DNA of 56,894 bases from Fragilaria crotonensis (GCA_022925895.1 JAKSYS010000396.1:1-56894), one strand, 5' to 3'; positions 20,126 through 31,845 are shown, numbered from the stretch's first letter. Notes: generated by a model from the letters alone, not told the origin. Numbers and translations: made by a program.

Positions 20126-20770
20126 CTCTGGTCGATACCCCCTGACTTAATGGAGTCGTGGTGCGTTTCGGCAACCCCAACCCCACGTTCTCCAACTCTG
20201 TCTCAACATCCTTGACAGCCCTCGCCACATACTTGGATGAAGACATGGCCCACCTGATCTTTCCCGGCTCGTCCGACTCGGGAATCTTGAACTGCTTGAT
20301 CTCAGCCCCAAGATATACGTCAGGCGCCTTCACGCTCCCATCCTTTAGCTTGTAAACCTTCGACAAAGCGTCCATCACATTCTTCGGATTAGTATCGAGG
20401 CAGAGGATGTCATCAACGTACGCCAGAACATAGCTGTAGAACTTGGTTCCATCGGCCTTCGTCGCGGCCTTCATCCACACGTCCGGGTCCGCCTTACAAC
20501 TCTTGTAGCCCATATCCCGCAGCGACGCAGCAAGGTGGTCCCTGAATCGTGCTCCCGACGACTTCATTCCATAAAGTGCACGCACTATCTTCGCTGGTCG
20601 TCCTCTCAAATCGGGTGGGAACTCCAACCCAGCAACGACATATAACCTCTCCTCAGTCGGCGCCGAGAGATAGGCATTCTGGATGTCGGCCGCCAAGATA
20701 TCGAGCCCATTCAAAGCCGCAAGAGTGAAAGCGATACGAACGCTGTCGCGTGAGACGACACTCGAAGGTC
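20046..20770 (-). pseudogene. C2: reverse transcriptase core
   Basis: The RT palm is LDILAADIQNAYLSAPTEER (motif A), ALYGMKSSGARFRDH (motif B) and YVLAYVDDILCL (motif C, about 20405-20430), followed by VYLGAEIKQFKIP. The visible frame ends in an artefactual tail after TPLSQG. Upstream the frame breaks at about 20770, within TFSSVVSRDSVRI. All catalytic residues are present, so only the two indels separate this from a working enzyme. Confidence 0.9.
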
Positions 20771-23466
20771 ATTTCCTTCGGCACATCATGCTTTGCGCCA
20801 TTCAGGACCAATCGCGCCTTCCTCGTCAGATCAAACTTGATGTCGAATATCATGTGACATGTCGCTTTTGCAAATCCAACCGGCGGGTTTGGGTCGTCGC
20901 TGAACTCAAATGCAATCATCACATTTCTCATCTCCTTTTCAATGGCATCACGCCAAAAGGTAGTCCCCGTTCTGCGATCAATCGCAAGCGCCTCGGCCAC
21001 AGTCTTCGGCAGTTCCACGCCATACTTGTGCGACCTCAGCCAATACTTGGTGGACTTTACCTTCTTGATTACACGATCCCGGCGGCGTAGCACATCGCGA
21101 ACCCACCAAGCAAATGCAGGTTCCTCTGCGATCTTGTTGGCAACCGCATACTCCGCCACCTCAACGGGGTTCGCTTCTTTCAAGTCCTTCAACGGAATCC
21201 AATCCGAAGTACCATCCTTCCAAGAGACCAAGAGTTTCCAACCCCTCGTCGTCAGCTTGGGACGACGCTGCCCATGACGGTTCTCAATGAAACCGTCGTC
21301 CTTTGACAGGGCCGATCCATCTTTCTTGTGGTCGGTGATCTCTTGCAAAATGGCAAAGTGGCGACCCTCGTCGTCCACCTGTGAATACAAGTTTTCGGCA
21401 ATCACATTCGCGGCATACGTCGCAGTCGATCCGTCCGGAAACTCAACCTGGTACTCCCGGGTGTCCAAGATAGGATTCGAGTGCCGCATGCCAAGTGGAT
21501 TACCGTCTCTTCCGTGCATCCGACCAATGACCTTTGCGCGTACCACGTCTTCGCCACGTGGCAGAAGCACGCTTGCCGAGATGTATTCGTCCATCGACTC
21601 AGGCGTGTAGTCGTCTGCATCCTTCCTGGTTGACTCAGGTTCGAGGGGTTCGAGATCGTCATCCGCATCCCGTTCCGCCTCCTGAACTTCTTCGATCGAG
21701 GGGAACAACCCGTCGAAGTCGTCGTCAACCTCTGATTGGCGCTTACTGTCGCCGATCTTGTCTTGCACCTCTTCGTCGAAGCGTTCCTTTGCCTCAATCG
21801 TGTGCTGCATCCGCTCGATCTCGTCCCCGATCAGAAAGACCGTTGACCTTGCGATCGGACGGCAGGAGATTGGCAATACCCAATGGCAGTTGCCGCTCCC
21901 AATCCCTCTTGCCGGTCCCAACCAACGACCAAGCTTCACCTCTCCGTCATGATCCATGTAATGTACCCATTGGTACCAACTGAACTGGACGTACATCGAG
22001 ATGTCGGGCGTGTCACCATCCACCCTTTCCGCCGGAACACGACCATTCAGAACCGGCGTATCGTGCGCCGTCAGTCGCCTTGTTCCGGCATACCATTCGC
22101 CGCAGAAGCACCAAGTTCGCTTTGGTGATCCTTCGGCTTGCATGAACCGACGAATTCCACGCTTGATAGCACGAATGGAACTCTCCGCCTTGTTTTGCCA
22201 CGGGCTATACGGCTCCGTCAGAGTTTGGCGGATCTGGTAGTCGCGGACGACGTCCTGCCAGTGCCTAGTTCTCTGCTCCAAGGCGCCATCCGAAATCAGC
22301 CAACCCGGTACCCCAGACTCTTGGATGAAACCGAGAAGTCCCCGGGAGGCGTCCGCCTTCGTCTTCAAAGGGTAGAACTCGTCGTACCCGTACCCATCTG
22401 TGAAGACCTGGGCACAAGTGTATCCACGCAATGACGTCGTCGGAGAAAACATCGTATCGGTGTAGAATTTCCCCGACAACCTTGGATAACGTATCGCCTG
22501 CTGCCTCGTCTTGAATCGCCGCGACACTGGATGCACGTACTTCCTTACTCCGACTTGCGTCGTAACCTCCAGCGTTCGCTTTGCAGTCTCCAATCCCAAT
22601 CCCCAACGTTTCGCCAGGACCTCCTTCGTGATAACGGAATCAGGTGACGACGTCGCCACTGCATAGAGCTCGTGTTCCAAACCAATCATGCAGATCCCAT
22701 CTCCTCTCAAGTCACCGCCTGAGACTTGCACCATTTCTTCGAGTCGCTCCGCTAGTAATCCATCGTCTGCACTTGCGACAGCCAAAATTTCCCTCGGAGT
22801 CATCAAACTCATCACTTCGTGCAGGTTTCCCCGCGTTCCTGTCCCCGAAAGCTGCATCGTGGTGCTGACCATAGAAACGTTGAAGTCGGTTCGCTCGCGG
22901 AGTTGGGTCTCAGCCTGACGAAAGTGTGGTGATCTAGGATCCCACGCCGCATCAGACGTCATTTCCAGCCGCGTACAGTTGGCGATCTCATCGTCAGTTG
23001 GTCTTCTCGAAGTAAAATACGAGACCACGCCCTCCATCTCCAAGGGAATCCTCAGCTTCGAATCCGGGAAGGATATATCGTGAGGTGAGTCAGCATCAAA
23101 TTGCTGAGGAGTATCACAAACAGAAAGCCCAAAAGCTCTTAGTTGATTGGGACAAAGGAGTGAAACAGGTAACCGTTCTCCTAAGAATAAACATTCGTTG
23201 AAGATCAACAAATATGTCTCCCCATCAGTCGGGCAATCATACGCCGTTGCCGCCGACACAATGGGGACCCCTTTCAGAGCATTATACTCTGAGGTGAATG
23301 GAGTTACACTAACTGTTTGACCAGTATCCTCCAACACCACCATGTTGCACCCCGCAACACAGGTATCCGCATGCGAGTCCATCTCGGACCTGTCCACACA
23401 TGCTCCGCTTGACATGGCCTTGATCACGCGCTCAGCGGTGCTAGCGGTGACCATTAGGACCTTGCG
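20653..23466 (-). pseudogene. C2: protease, integrase, chromodomain-like module and RT start
   Basis: This frame follows the gag UGA directly, with an in-frame ATG at 23454. The protease-like site is MDSHADTCVAG (about 23348-23383). In place of an HHCC finger the integrase has LAKRWGLGLETAKRTLEVTT. Its acidic triad lies in FYTDTMFS, ISDGALEQ and NKAESSIR. After the integrase comes GRWLGPARGIGSG, an acidic linker (DDDFDGLFPS, DADDDLEPLEPE), the segment YQVEFPDGSTATYAANVIAE, and a chromodomain-like WKLLVSWKDGTSDWIPLKDL with EVAEYAVANKIAEEPAFAWW. RT begins at YGVELPKTVAEALAIDRRTG. It is a single open frame of about 937 codons. Confidence 0.9.
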
Positions 23467-24871
23467 TCAGTCCGAGTTGGCGTTTCCGCCACCTCGGTTA
23501 CCACTCCCACCAGAATGGGCTCTCCTCCCAAACTGGTCGCCTGCGTTCGCGGACGCTGACGTTGGAGTCGGGGCATTACCGTCCCCGTTTCCGTCCCCGG
23601 AATCAACCCCAGAGACAGAAGCTTGGCGTTCCTTCTTGGCTTTCTTCTTCCCTTTGCCGCCGGCTTCCTTGCGTGCCTTAACGACCGCAGCCCGCTCGGC
23701 ATCAGACATAGCCCACCACTCCTCATTGGAGTAACCTTTGGTGTTTGCTTGCTTCTTGCCACCCTTGCGTTTGGTTCCCTTGCCACCCGACGACTTGGAA
23801 CCTGCGCCGGTCGACGCGGAGCTCACGCTCCTTGCCGCACTCCCAGCATCCTTGTAGGCCCGCGTCGTCGTCGCTAGCGTCGAAAGATACTGCTGACAGC
23901 TTTCAAACGACTTGAGCTTCGGGCTCACCAAAGCAATGCGTCACACCCATCTGCAGAGTCGGATCCTTGATGTTCGCCAAGAAATCCTGAACCTTCTTCG
24001 TCTCGGGAACGGCCTCACCCACCAGCTCCAGTTCAGCGTGAGCTTCCTGGTGAGCTTGGACATAATGCTGAAACGTCCAATTGCGTCGATGTCCAGTAAA
24101 CTGGGACGCACCGAGCTTCGCATAAGCCTTCGCCTTGATAGTCATGTTAGCGCTCTCGCCCTCACACTGCTTCCTGAGAGCAAGAACTGCGCCGCGACCA
24201 TCCTTCTTGGCGTCAAAGTGCTTGATAAAGGTCCAACCAGGTCCGTCCGAGATATAACTCTTGAACTCTGCATAGTATCGCTTGTTGTCGATGGCGTAAT
24301 GTTGGCCTTCGAGCACGGTATTGTTGACCAAATGGTCGTCCAAATCATCGTACTCGACGTCCCGCACTTCGTTCGTCACCTCCGTGTGCGCTCGATGAAT
24401 GTAGGACAACGGGCATCTCGCCTCAGCTCGGAAGTGGTAGATGTAATTGTCCCATGACTCCCACCACTTAACCCACAAGCTGAGGTTCTTGAGCACCTCC
24501 GGCTTCCTTGGAGTCATGGCATCCATGCCATCCAGCAACTTCTTCTCCTCCTGCATCCTATCCACCGCCTCCTCTGCCTTGGCCCTCGAGAAATCCTCCG
24601 AGTTCGCCTCGAGTCCACATCGAATCTGCGACGCAGTCCAATGGCGAAAACCTTTAAGGAGGTTAACGCTGACAAAGGGAAAGTTAACTCCTTGGCGTGG
24701 GTTGTTCCTTGCAACCTGCCTCGTCATATCGGAGAGACTGTCTTCAGAGACGGTCAGAAGCGTCAACGGGGAAGTAAATCCCTGCGCAACGATCGCCTCT
24801 GCGGTGACCCTGTTGAAACCGATGTAAACGAGTGCCTCGGTGAACTCCTCGGACTGCTCGTCGTCGTCCAT
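23467..24871 (-). pseudogene. C2: gag
   Basis: The likely start is the ATG at 24871 (M-D-D-D-E-Q-S-E-E-F-T), not the upstream start at 24976, because related gags begin with this helical domain (YIGFNRVTAEAIVAQGF). The capsid-like part includes WVKWWESWDNYIYHFR and KAYAKLGASQFTGHRRNWTF. A 1-base break near 23925 separates it from the C-terminus (SFESCQQYLSTLATTTRAYK), a serine/glycine/lysine-rich tail with YSNEEWWAMSDAERAAVVKA and no CCHC knuckle. It ends N-S-D-UGA-CGC, and pol continues in the same frame. Confidence 0.85.
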
Positions 24872-25990
24872 GGTCGAAGATGTTGGAATGTTGGGAAAAG
24901 TGCCTTCTTGAGTTGTTTTATTGGAGATATTGTGATATTTCCACAAACAAACTCGTCGCCAATTGTTTGGGATCATCCGCGAGTTTTATACGTAGCATTT
25001 ACGTAGGTCATAGTATGTCAGGACATTCCTGGAGTTTCTCAGTGCATTTCATGCATCGCCGTGCGTTTGTACCGGCCCCACACGTAGATGCGTTTCACAT
25101 TCGCGTCATCGTGCGTGCGTTACGCATGATTGGCGTGTGTAACGCTGCCACATGTGCCATTCGACTCATTCGACTGCACAGAATAAAAACTCAGTATTGC
25201 CCTAACCGCTCGCTAACGACCATCCTCGGGACTTGATTCCTTAAGTAAAATCCGTAACGTTAAAAATCACTTAGAAAACGTCCGACGCAGCACTTTACTT
25301 AGACATTAATTGTCCGTGCCACTTAGCCTGCGCTGCATGACCTCCCGGCAACCCCTCCAGGTTAGCTAGGGCTATGCAGTCACCAGTCCAATTCCCCCCA
25401 AGGTTCTAAAGAGCTTTCCAATCTTGTTCCTTCAAGACTTAGGCTGCAATTTGGAACCCTGGTCGTGGCCACGATCGGAATCATGACCCCAGGCGATTCC
25501 TCTCGAATCTTCGAGGAACGGATGACCGCAGCGTAGCTGTGATCGCCGTTTCGCCCAACCATGTCCTTTCTGACCTCCCTGGCCTCATGGTGTCCGGCTA
25601 TTCCTTTGCCGCTCGGTGTCCCTTTCGCGGCATCATCTGCCGTCGCAGACGCCACTTCCCAGGCTGAACTGGGCACTTCCGCTCCTGGAAACGGTCGTCA
25701 TGATGAACATGACCGATCCAATCGTCGACAAAACCGTTCGTCAGCACGACGGTTATGGTCTGCACGATTACGTCGGGAGAGCTACTCCCGCTACCGTTTT
25801 GCGAACGATCCTTCGCTGCTAATCGGGTAGTGTGAAGTTGAGATCACCGGTCCGACGACTGTACTTTGTCGTCCCGCCTTCACAGTTGAACTACAACGCG
25901 CTCGTTTGCAAGGACGAATGTTCTGTTCCCTCCAGATCATTCACGCCAGTCCTTTTGCGTGCCAACACGTGAGTGCTGGGTCTGATAAAC
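24872..25990 (-). other. C2: 5' leader and primer-binding site
   Basis: This 1.1-kb untranslated leader lies between the 5' LTR and the gag ATG. The PBS at 25978-25990 reads GTTTATCAGACCC on the minus strand, immediately after the LTR, and is identical in C3 and C4. Its complement, GGGTCTGATAAAC, fits a tRNA anticodon arm with loop CTGATAA and 3' end at about nucleotide 40. No ORF in the leader is credible. Confidence 0.7.
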
Positions 25991-26145
25991 TGAATAAAAC
26001 CTACCGTTACTACTGGAAATCCATCATTGTGGGGCAGCATGGCATTAGTGATTAGGATAGAACAAGATTATAAACTAAGTCCGGAGAAAACCCCACTTGG
26101 TCTGGCCGTAGCCCAATATGACGCAGACACAGTAGAATTCGTTCA
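25991..26145 (-). repeat. C2: 5' LTR (155 bp)
   Basis: It is identical to the 3' LTR and followed by the duplicated GTAG, after which the T sequence resumes. Confidence 0.92.
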
Positions 26146-26149
26146 GTAG

Positions 26150-26593
26150 TACCACCAGGTACCTCGGAAACGCGGTCACAACACTCGCCTCTTCGGACAG
26201 CAAAGGTGCACTACGACGCGTTATGTTGTGTCGCATGGTACCTACGTATGACCAAACACTGGGGCTACTTTATTGATACAACACGCTTCTATTGTTGATT
26301 CCCCCGGAGATTTCATGTCTCATGCTTCTGATTTGCCTGCCTCTCCCTGAGTTCCTGCAATCGCAAACTTTGACCGAACTGGCCAGTTACGTGGATGCGG
26401 CGCATGCTACGGACTTTGTCACGTGCCATTCGATCACTGGTCTTGTCATAATGCTCTCCTGGGATGGTCCCATGGCCTTCAACAGGTCCAAGATTCAGTC
26501 GACGTCCTCCCCTAGCTCAACAGAAGCCGAATTTCTTGCTGCAGCTCATGCCGCAAAGATTGTCAAGCAACAATTCGATCCTGTTCAAGCTTG
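26150..26593 (+). pseudogene. T unit 1: RT C-terminus and RNase H
   Basis: This is the copia pol end resuming after C2: KVHYDALCCVAWYLRMTKHWGY, then in another frame SYVDAAHATDFVTCHSITG and SSPSSTEAEFLAAAHAAKI. A local rearrangement replaces KYLWSILFKLGYPQLG of unit 2 with QQFDPVQA-stop. It is not functional. Confidence 0.82.
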
Positions 26594-26802
26594 ATATCCT
26601 CAACTTGGCCCAATCATGTCTGAAGATAGCAGACTCCCTGTCGGCATTTCTCGGTTCCACGTTCCACCATTGCCTTGATTGTCGTTTGATGGGTCCCTAC
26701 AGCGCTCCCTGGACACCTCCGGTTTCCTAAATGTTCTTCCCTTGTTCCTGGATGCACTTCTGTTGCTCATTGCAAGCCTCTTCTGCTCACAATGGGGGAG
26801 TG

Positions 26803-27308
26803 TGTCAGTGCATATCTCATCTTTGCCACTGTGCTACTGTCTACCATACACAGTCCACTGCATCTACTCCAGCTTACTGCATTACCGCCTTACTCCACAG
26901 TCTTGATTCATGGCATGGTCATGACGGTACGGTACAAGCTACTGGATATCTCAGTACATCCAATCTACTTGTTCTGGATTGTACTGTTGCATCCTACTTT
27001 GATAGTCTAAAGGCAGTGCCTCCTGACACTGCTCACAACTTTAACTTAGCCTAAACTATTACCTCCACTGCATTCTTGCCGGTCTACGATCGTAAGGGTG
27101 AAGAGGTACAGTTGTTGCTTCGTCCCCATCTATAACTCACGACATCACCATCACCGACACCCTCGCCACTGCGTACCTCGTCGGATATCGCCGCGCTTCC
27201 GTTCATTGTGCTGTCGTGTTTCTCCCTCTTCTGTTTCTGACGGTCTCGCACTAACTCGACTCCCAAGCGAGTCAATGTATGTGGAGCCGTACTAGAGAGG
27301 GTCTCACA
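26803..27308 (+). repeat. T: LTR 2, shared by both units (506 bp)
   Basis: It is preceded by the PPT ACAATGGGGGAGTG and followed by the PBS GGTTATGAGCCC. It therefore serves as 3' LTR of unit 1 and 5' LTR of unit 2. Confidence 0.9.
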
Positions 27309-27474
27309 GGTTATGAGCCCAAAGTCTACGACTATACTCTGCGTCTACTCTGACGAAGTCTGCGTTCTCGTGTTCTTTGTGTCACACAATATCAAGAACC
27401 ACGTAGCCACTCCGAGTTGAATTTCTTCTCGACCATCTATCCGGGACCGCGTATTTCTGAACCCCGATACTATC

Positions 27475-28712
27475 ATGGTGAACGCTGAGGAGATCCGATA
27501 CGATGATGACTGTCTTGTGATCAGCATCGATATTGTGGACTGCTGATGGCAGAAATCCCACTCACAGAAGTCTTTGATGTTCTCACAATGTCACTACTTG
27601 ACAACTACCATGATGTTATTAGTAATTCGGTTCTCCAGCAGTTAGAAGACACAACATGGCTTAAAAGGCAATCAAGATCGAGCCTACTTTGCGCTAGTTT
27701 TGCCGTGTATCATCAAAGGACTGAAGGCAAACTCATTTCCTTGCGCAAACCAGGTTTACAGAGACTGATAACTCAGGCTCTACGCTACAACAATGGAGTT
27801 CATCATCCAATCAAAGTGCCAGTCTCCATCCGTTTTATGATACCTGACAATGCCCTTCCGCGCCCCCAGCGGCACTCATCCAACAAGAGAAACCCACCCT
27901 TGTTCTTCGATGACCGGCGCTCGATATCCAGCGAAGTGCCGAATGTTGCTCCTCCATTCGCCTGATTTCACTCGAAGTGACGATTTGCTCGATGCTCGCC
28001 CAGGGCTGCTGAGGCAGGCTACATCATCGGTAGCAACCACAGTGATCCTATTGAAACCTATCGAAATGACAGGGTAACAGCAGCCGATGATTCTACAACA
28101 ATGCCTTGCTACATCAATGTTCCTGGCTGCGAGTTTATTGATTGTCGTTTTCTGTTCCATTGCAAGGGCCTTGAAACAAATGTGCCGGCTAAAGTTCTGG
28201 AAAGAGCAGAGGAGATTTCCACCTGGCAAACGCGGCCCTGAACGCCTCTGTTCCCCACATTGCTCATGCAACATGCCATAAGTGACGACAAAGACAAGAC
28301 GCAGATGGGATCGAATGCCGTTTTGTGTTGGGAGATCGACTTCGTGCAGGCTTCTTCAGCATCTTCTGGGCTAGTTGCCGTCGCCAAAATTGGCACACCG
28401 CCCAACAACAATATTGCAACTCAGATGCCAATTTGGCCGGCTGCTGCCTTGCTGTCCCCGTTCCCCCCTGCTGAAGGCACTATGACTGATAGCAGGGCCA
28501 CCCTTGGTATGCCTTATGTTCCTGGCATGGCTGCTGATGGCAATCGGTTACTCCTCCCCATCAACATGAGGTTCAAACCGGTCGACCGCGGGCGCCCAAT
28601 GGATATAGTATGGACACTCTTGTCATACAACATCATCAGCTGCACCAGTGTCCAAGACTCTTTCCATCAGCTTTGGAAAGATGTTATTGACGCAATGGCG
28701 CCGAATGTCTGA
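27475..28712 (+). pseudogene. T: 414-aa ORF, unit 2 copy, frameshifted
   Basis: This is a near-identical copy of 16234-17478 with about five indels, mostly in C runs: TGCCCGATGG to TGCTGATGG near 27541, GCTCCCCTCC to GCTCCTCC near 27951, GCTCCGCCC to GCTCGCCC, CACCCTGG to CACCTGG, and a shorter C run near 28254. The C-terminal 150 codons are intact (28260-28712). Because the changes are almost all indels with few substitutions, sequencing error is as likely as decay. Confidence 0.8.
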
Positions 28713-30206
28713 GTCTGGTGCTATCCTTCTTGCTCATTGTATGTCGCCTCTACCAATGCACACAATGGGGGAGTGTATAGGATATCACGATCCACAACCT
28801 CGCATGGCATGGTGCGTGTAATCATGTGTCTGCTGACCACACCTGTTGGGTCTACGTCGTGGTGACGTAGTATCAGTAAGGCCGGGTCAGTCCACTGGAC
28901 GAGTACTCATCAAACACTGCACGCTGCATGCTGTAGTTTTGGGTTCTTGATGAGGGAATTCAATACTCGGTTGATTGTCACAGACAACTTAGCAAACCTT
29001 TGGGAACGAGTGTTTCTGTTTGTTTGGATTAGGTGAAAATCGTCCGCAATGCTTCTCTGGATGCTCTGCCTTGCCTCCTGGATTTCAAGCACCCACCACT
29101 ACCGTCGGAACATTCACACCAGCTTTCTATGCATGATGCTAACGCTTTGATTAGTGATGATCTCATGCTGCCTGATTGGGAGATGTTCACGAGTTCATGA
29201 GTTCTTGTGCACCAGTGGAATCGAACTGCCATTTGCAGTTCGACTATCTGTTCTTTCTTTGTGGAACTGCCCCTGGTGTAACCAACGCGTACTGTGATTC
29301 ATTTTCCGGGACCCTTTGGACACCGTTGGGTCAGTGATTCCTTTCGTGTCAACAGCGATGGCTCGGTCGGATGAAGTCCTGGTTTGCTCCACACTGGATG
29401 CTCATATTGTCCAGCTATGGCCACCCTCATGCTCTTAGGGATTGCACCGCCGTCAAGTACTTCAAACTGTTGATGCTGACATCTTTGGTTCAGGTTTGTA
29501 CAGGACGTCTGGACCATTCAACCAACCAACTGTTCCTTCAGCATCATTGTGATATCGCCTCGCACTTCTCGCTCCCTCGAGGTCATTCGCTGTCGCTGAG
29601 GACTTGGTCATCGGCCTCGTCCTGCATTCAACAACCATGCTTAGACGCCTCGCTCTTTCCTCCGTTGTTTTGTGGTTTCGATAGTTTCCGATCCCTTTTT
29701 CCTCGAGACTTGGTCGACGCTGACGCAATTAAGCTATACAATCAGGCACCCAACCTCTTGATGTTGTTCTTTCTGATGGGTACTGCATCGACAGCCAGTG
29801 CCTGCTTTTGTCACCGACATGGGATGGTGATGCTGATCTCTTCGCGCGCTGCTTCTGTTTTCCCTCTGGGTTGGTGGTGTGCTGGGCCCATCTTTTTCTG
29901 GCGTTGTAATCCTGGCTGTCAATGATCCCTCGCTCTGTGTTGCCTCGCTCTTGCTGCGGCGTGTTGAGAGGATTGCTGTTGCCGGGTGTCCAACCAACGC
30001 AACGGTACGGTACAGTTCTGTTGCCTATGGTCTCGCACTGAACCGGTGGTCCGGTTGAGCAACCACTACGCGCAAAGTTATGCACTTGCGACACTTCGGA
30101 TACGAAACTCGGCAGCGGTTTTGAGATCACAATATTCGACAATTATCGTGGCTTCGGATCGCGTGGAGGCGCATGCGACAGGCATGCGGGTCGTGGCTGA
30201 CCACGG
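28713..30206 (+). other. T unit 2: internal PPT and unassigned sequence
   Basis: This is the counterpart of 17479-18978, with CACAATGGGGGAGTG at 28761-28775 followed by TATAGGATATCACG. It is collinear with unit 1 apart from a few small indels (for example near 29780 and 29870). No recognisable protein was found. Confidence 0.5.
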
Positions 30207-30744
30207 CGGTAGTACCACCAGGTACCTCGGAAACGCGGTCACAACACTCGCCTCTTCGGACAGCAAAGGTGCACTACGACGCGTTATGTTGTGTCGCATG
30301 GTACCTACGTATGACCAAACACTGGGGCTACTTTATTGATACAACACGCTTCTATTGTTGATTCCCCCGGAGATTTCATGTCTCATGCTTCTGATTTGCC
30401 TGCCTCTCCCTGAGTTCCTGCAATCGCAAACTTTGACCGAACTGGCCAGTTACGTGGATGCGGCGCATGCTACGGACTTTGTCACGTGCCATTCGATCAC
30501 TGGTCTTGTCATAATGCTCTCCTGGGATGGTCCCATGGCCTTCAACAGGTCCAAGATTCAGTCGACGTCCTCCCCTAGCTCAACAGAAGCCGAATTTCTT
30601 GCTGCAGCTCATGCCGCAAAGATTGTCAAGTACCTTTGGTCGATCCTGTTCAAGCTTGGATATCCTCAACTTGGCCCAATCATGTCTGAAGATAGCAGAC
30701 TCCCTGTCGGCATTTCTCGGTTCCACGTTCCACCATTGCCTTGA
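30207..30744 (+). pseudogene. T unit 2: RT C-terminus and RNase H
   Basis: The RT remnant GNAVTTLAS and AKVHYDALCCVAWYLR is followed, after a frame change, by RNase H: LASYVDAAHATDFVTCHSIT, AFNRSKIQSTSSPSSTEAEF and KYLWSILFKLGYPQLGPIM, ending VPPLP. Here the D, E and D residues typical of copia RNase H are present. A PPT and LTR 3 follow. Confidence 0.85.
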
Positions 30745-30868
30745 TTGTCGTTTGATGGGTCCCTACAGCGCTCCCTGGACACCTCCGGTTTCCTAAATGT
30801 TCTTCCCTTGTTCCTGGATGCACTTCTGTTGCTCATTGCAAGCCTCTTCTGCTCACAATGGGGGAGTG

Positions 30869-31376
30869 TGTCAGTGCATATCTCATCTTTGCCACTGTGC
30901 TACTGTCTACCATACACAGTCCACTGCATCTACTCCAGCTTACTGCATTACCGCCTTACTCCACAGTCTTGATTCATGGCATGGTCATGACGGTACGGTA
31001 CAAGCTACTGGATATCTCAGTACATCCAATCTACTTGTTCTGGATTGTACTGTTGCATCCTACTTTGATAGTCTAAAGGCAGTGCCTCCTGACACTGCTC
31101 ACAACTTTAACTTAGCCTAAACTATTACCTCCACTGCATTCTTGCCGGTCTACGATCGTAAGGGTGAAGAGGTACAGTTGTTGCTTCGTCCCCATCTATA
31201 ACTCACGACATCACCATCACCGACACCCTCGCCACTGCGTACCTCGTCGGATATCGCCGCGCTTCCGTTCATTGTGCTGTCGTGTTCTCCCTCTTCTGTT
31301 TCTGACGGTCTCGCACTAACTCGACTCCCAAGCGAGTCAATGTATGTGGAGCCGCCGTACTAGAGAGGGTCTCACA
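30869..31376 (+). repeat. T: LTR 3 (508 bp)
   Basis: This is the third LTR copy, ending GGGTCTCACA. The next five bases, GGGGG, repeat those left of LTR 1, and C1 gag resumes beyond them. Confidence 0.9.
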
Positions 31377-31381
31377 GGGGG

Positions 31382-31425
31382 CCATCGACGGCTTGAGCCG
31401 GAGCCAAAGCGAAGTTAGCAGCCAT
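31382..31425 (-). pseudogene. C1: gag N-terminus
   Basis: The gag ATG is at 31425 and reads M-A-A-N-F-A-L-A-P-A-Q-A-V-D-G. With one copy of the GGGGG duplication it continues in frame into the middle gag piece (P-L-D-Y-S at 15550). The three pieces give a gag of about 430 residues. Confidence 0.82.
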
Positions 31426-31430
31426 TCTAG

Positions 31431-31448
31431 CTTAGCGCAGAGGAAGCG
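31431..31448 (-). other. C1: putative primer-binding site
   Basis: Next to the 5' LTR the minus strand reads CGCTTCCTCTGCGCTAAG. Its complement, CTTAGCGCAGAGGAAGCG, looks like the D-arm and box A of a tRNA, closest to initiator Met. Priming from the D-arm would be unusual, so the assignment is tentative. Confidence 0.4.
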
Positions 31449-31590
31449 TGAAATTAAAGTTGATTCACTTCGGTGAAAAAGTAAAATTATAAAGATAAAT
31501 CTATTCTTCAAACTCCGAACACGAGTACTGGTTCGCTCGTATCCGGTATGTATTGCACGATCAGAATTTCACAATGAAATTCCGATGACC

Positions 31591-31845
31591 TCAGTTGATT
31601 CCCTCGCAAGAGCGGCGCATCCGCCATTGCCAGGGACGACTCTAAGACATGTAGTAATCAACTAGTAGCAGCATGCAACTTGACTATTTACAAAAAGAGT
31701 GAGCTTATTCTAGACTTGTTCCCTCATGCCGCGGATGAAGTGTCCCATCCGCGCATGCGTACGTGGCACGCGTCTTGCGTCAGCCCAAGATACTTCGGTC
31801 TGTCCCGGTGTCCGAATATCCCGCACTCATGGCAGAATTCATTCA
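31591..31845 (-). repeat. C3: 3' LTR (255 bp)
   Basis: The inner edge is followed by GTCCCCTCGAGC, on the minus strand the PPT GCTCGAGGGGAC. It is homologous along its length to the split LTR of C5. Confidence 0.9.

Larger units (their letters stand above)
18983..26145 (-). mobile_element. C2: copia-like retrotransposon inside T unit 1
   Basis: Two identical 155-bp LTRs (TGAATAAAACC...GAATTCGTTCA on the plus strand) flank gag and pol on the minus strand. The empty site is preserved in T unit 2 (CGGTAGTACC near 30209). Comparison gives a 4-bp duplication, GTAG (18979-18982 and 26146-26149). PBS, PPT, gag, protease, integrase, RT and RNase H are all present, with a few single-base frame breaks. 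Identical LTRs indicate a very recent insertion. Confidence 0.92.
15556..31376 (+). mobile_element. T: tandem copia-type element, LTR-int-LTR-int-LTR
   Basis: Three LTRs of about 508 bp separate two copies of a roughly 3.5-kb internal region. The array is flanked by GGGGG on both sides (15551-15555 and 31377-31381), so it behaves as a single insertion with a 5-bp duplication. The internal region has a 414-codon ORF of unknown function, an internal PPT-like copy, and only the C-terminal RT and RNase H of pol. Protease and integrase were not found, so T is non-autonomous or rearranged. Unit 1 contains C2 and unit 2 does not. A tandem with a shared LTR usually arises by unequal LTR recombination; joined haplotypes in the assembly are an alternative. 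Confidence 0.85.

Noticed and set aside
31431..31448. A tRNA gene at the C1 leader
   Set aside because: Only a D-arm-like complement is present. No acceptor, anticodon or T arm surrounds it.
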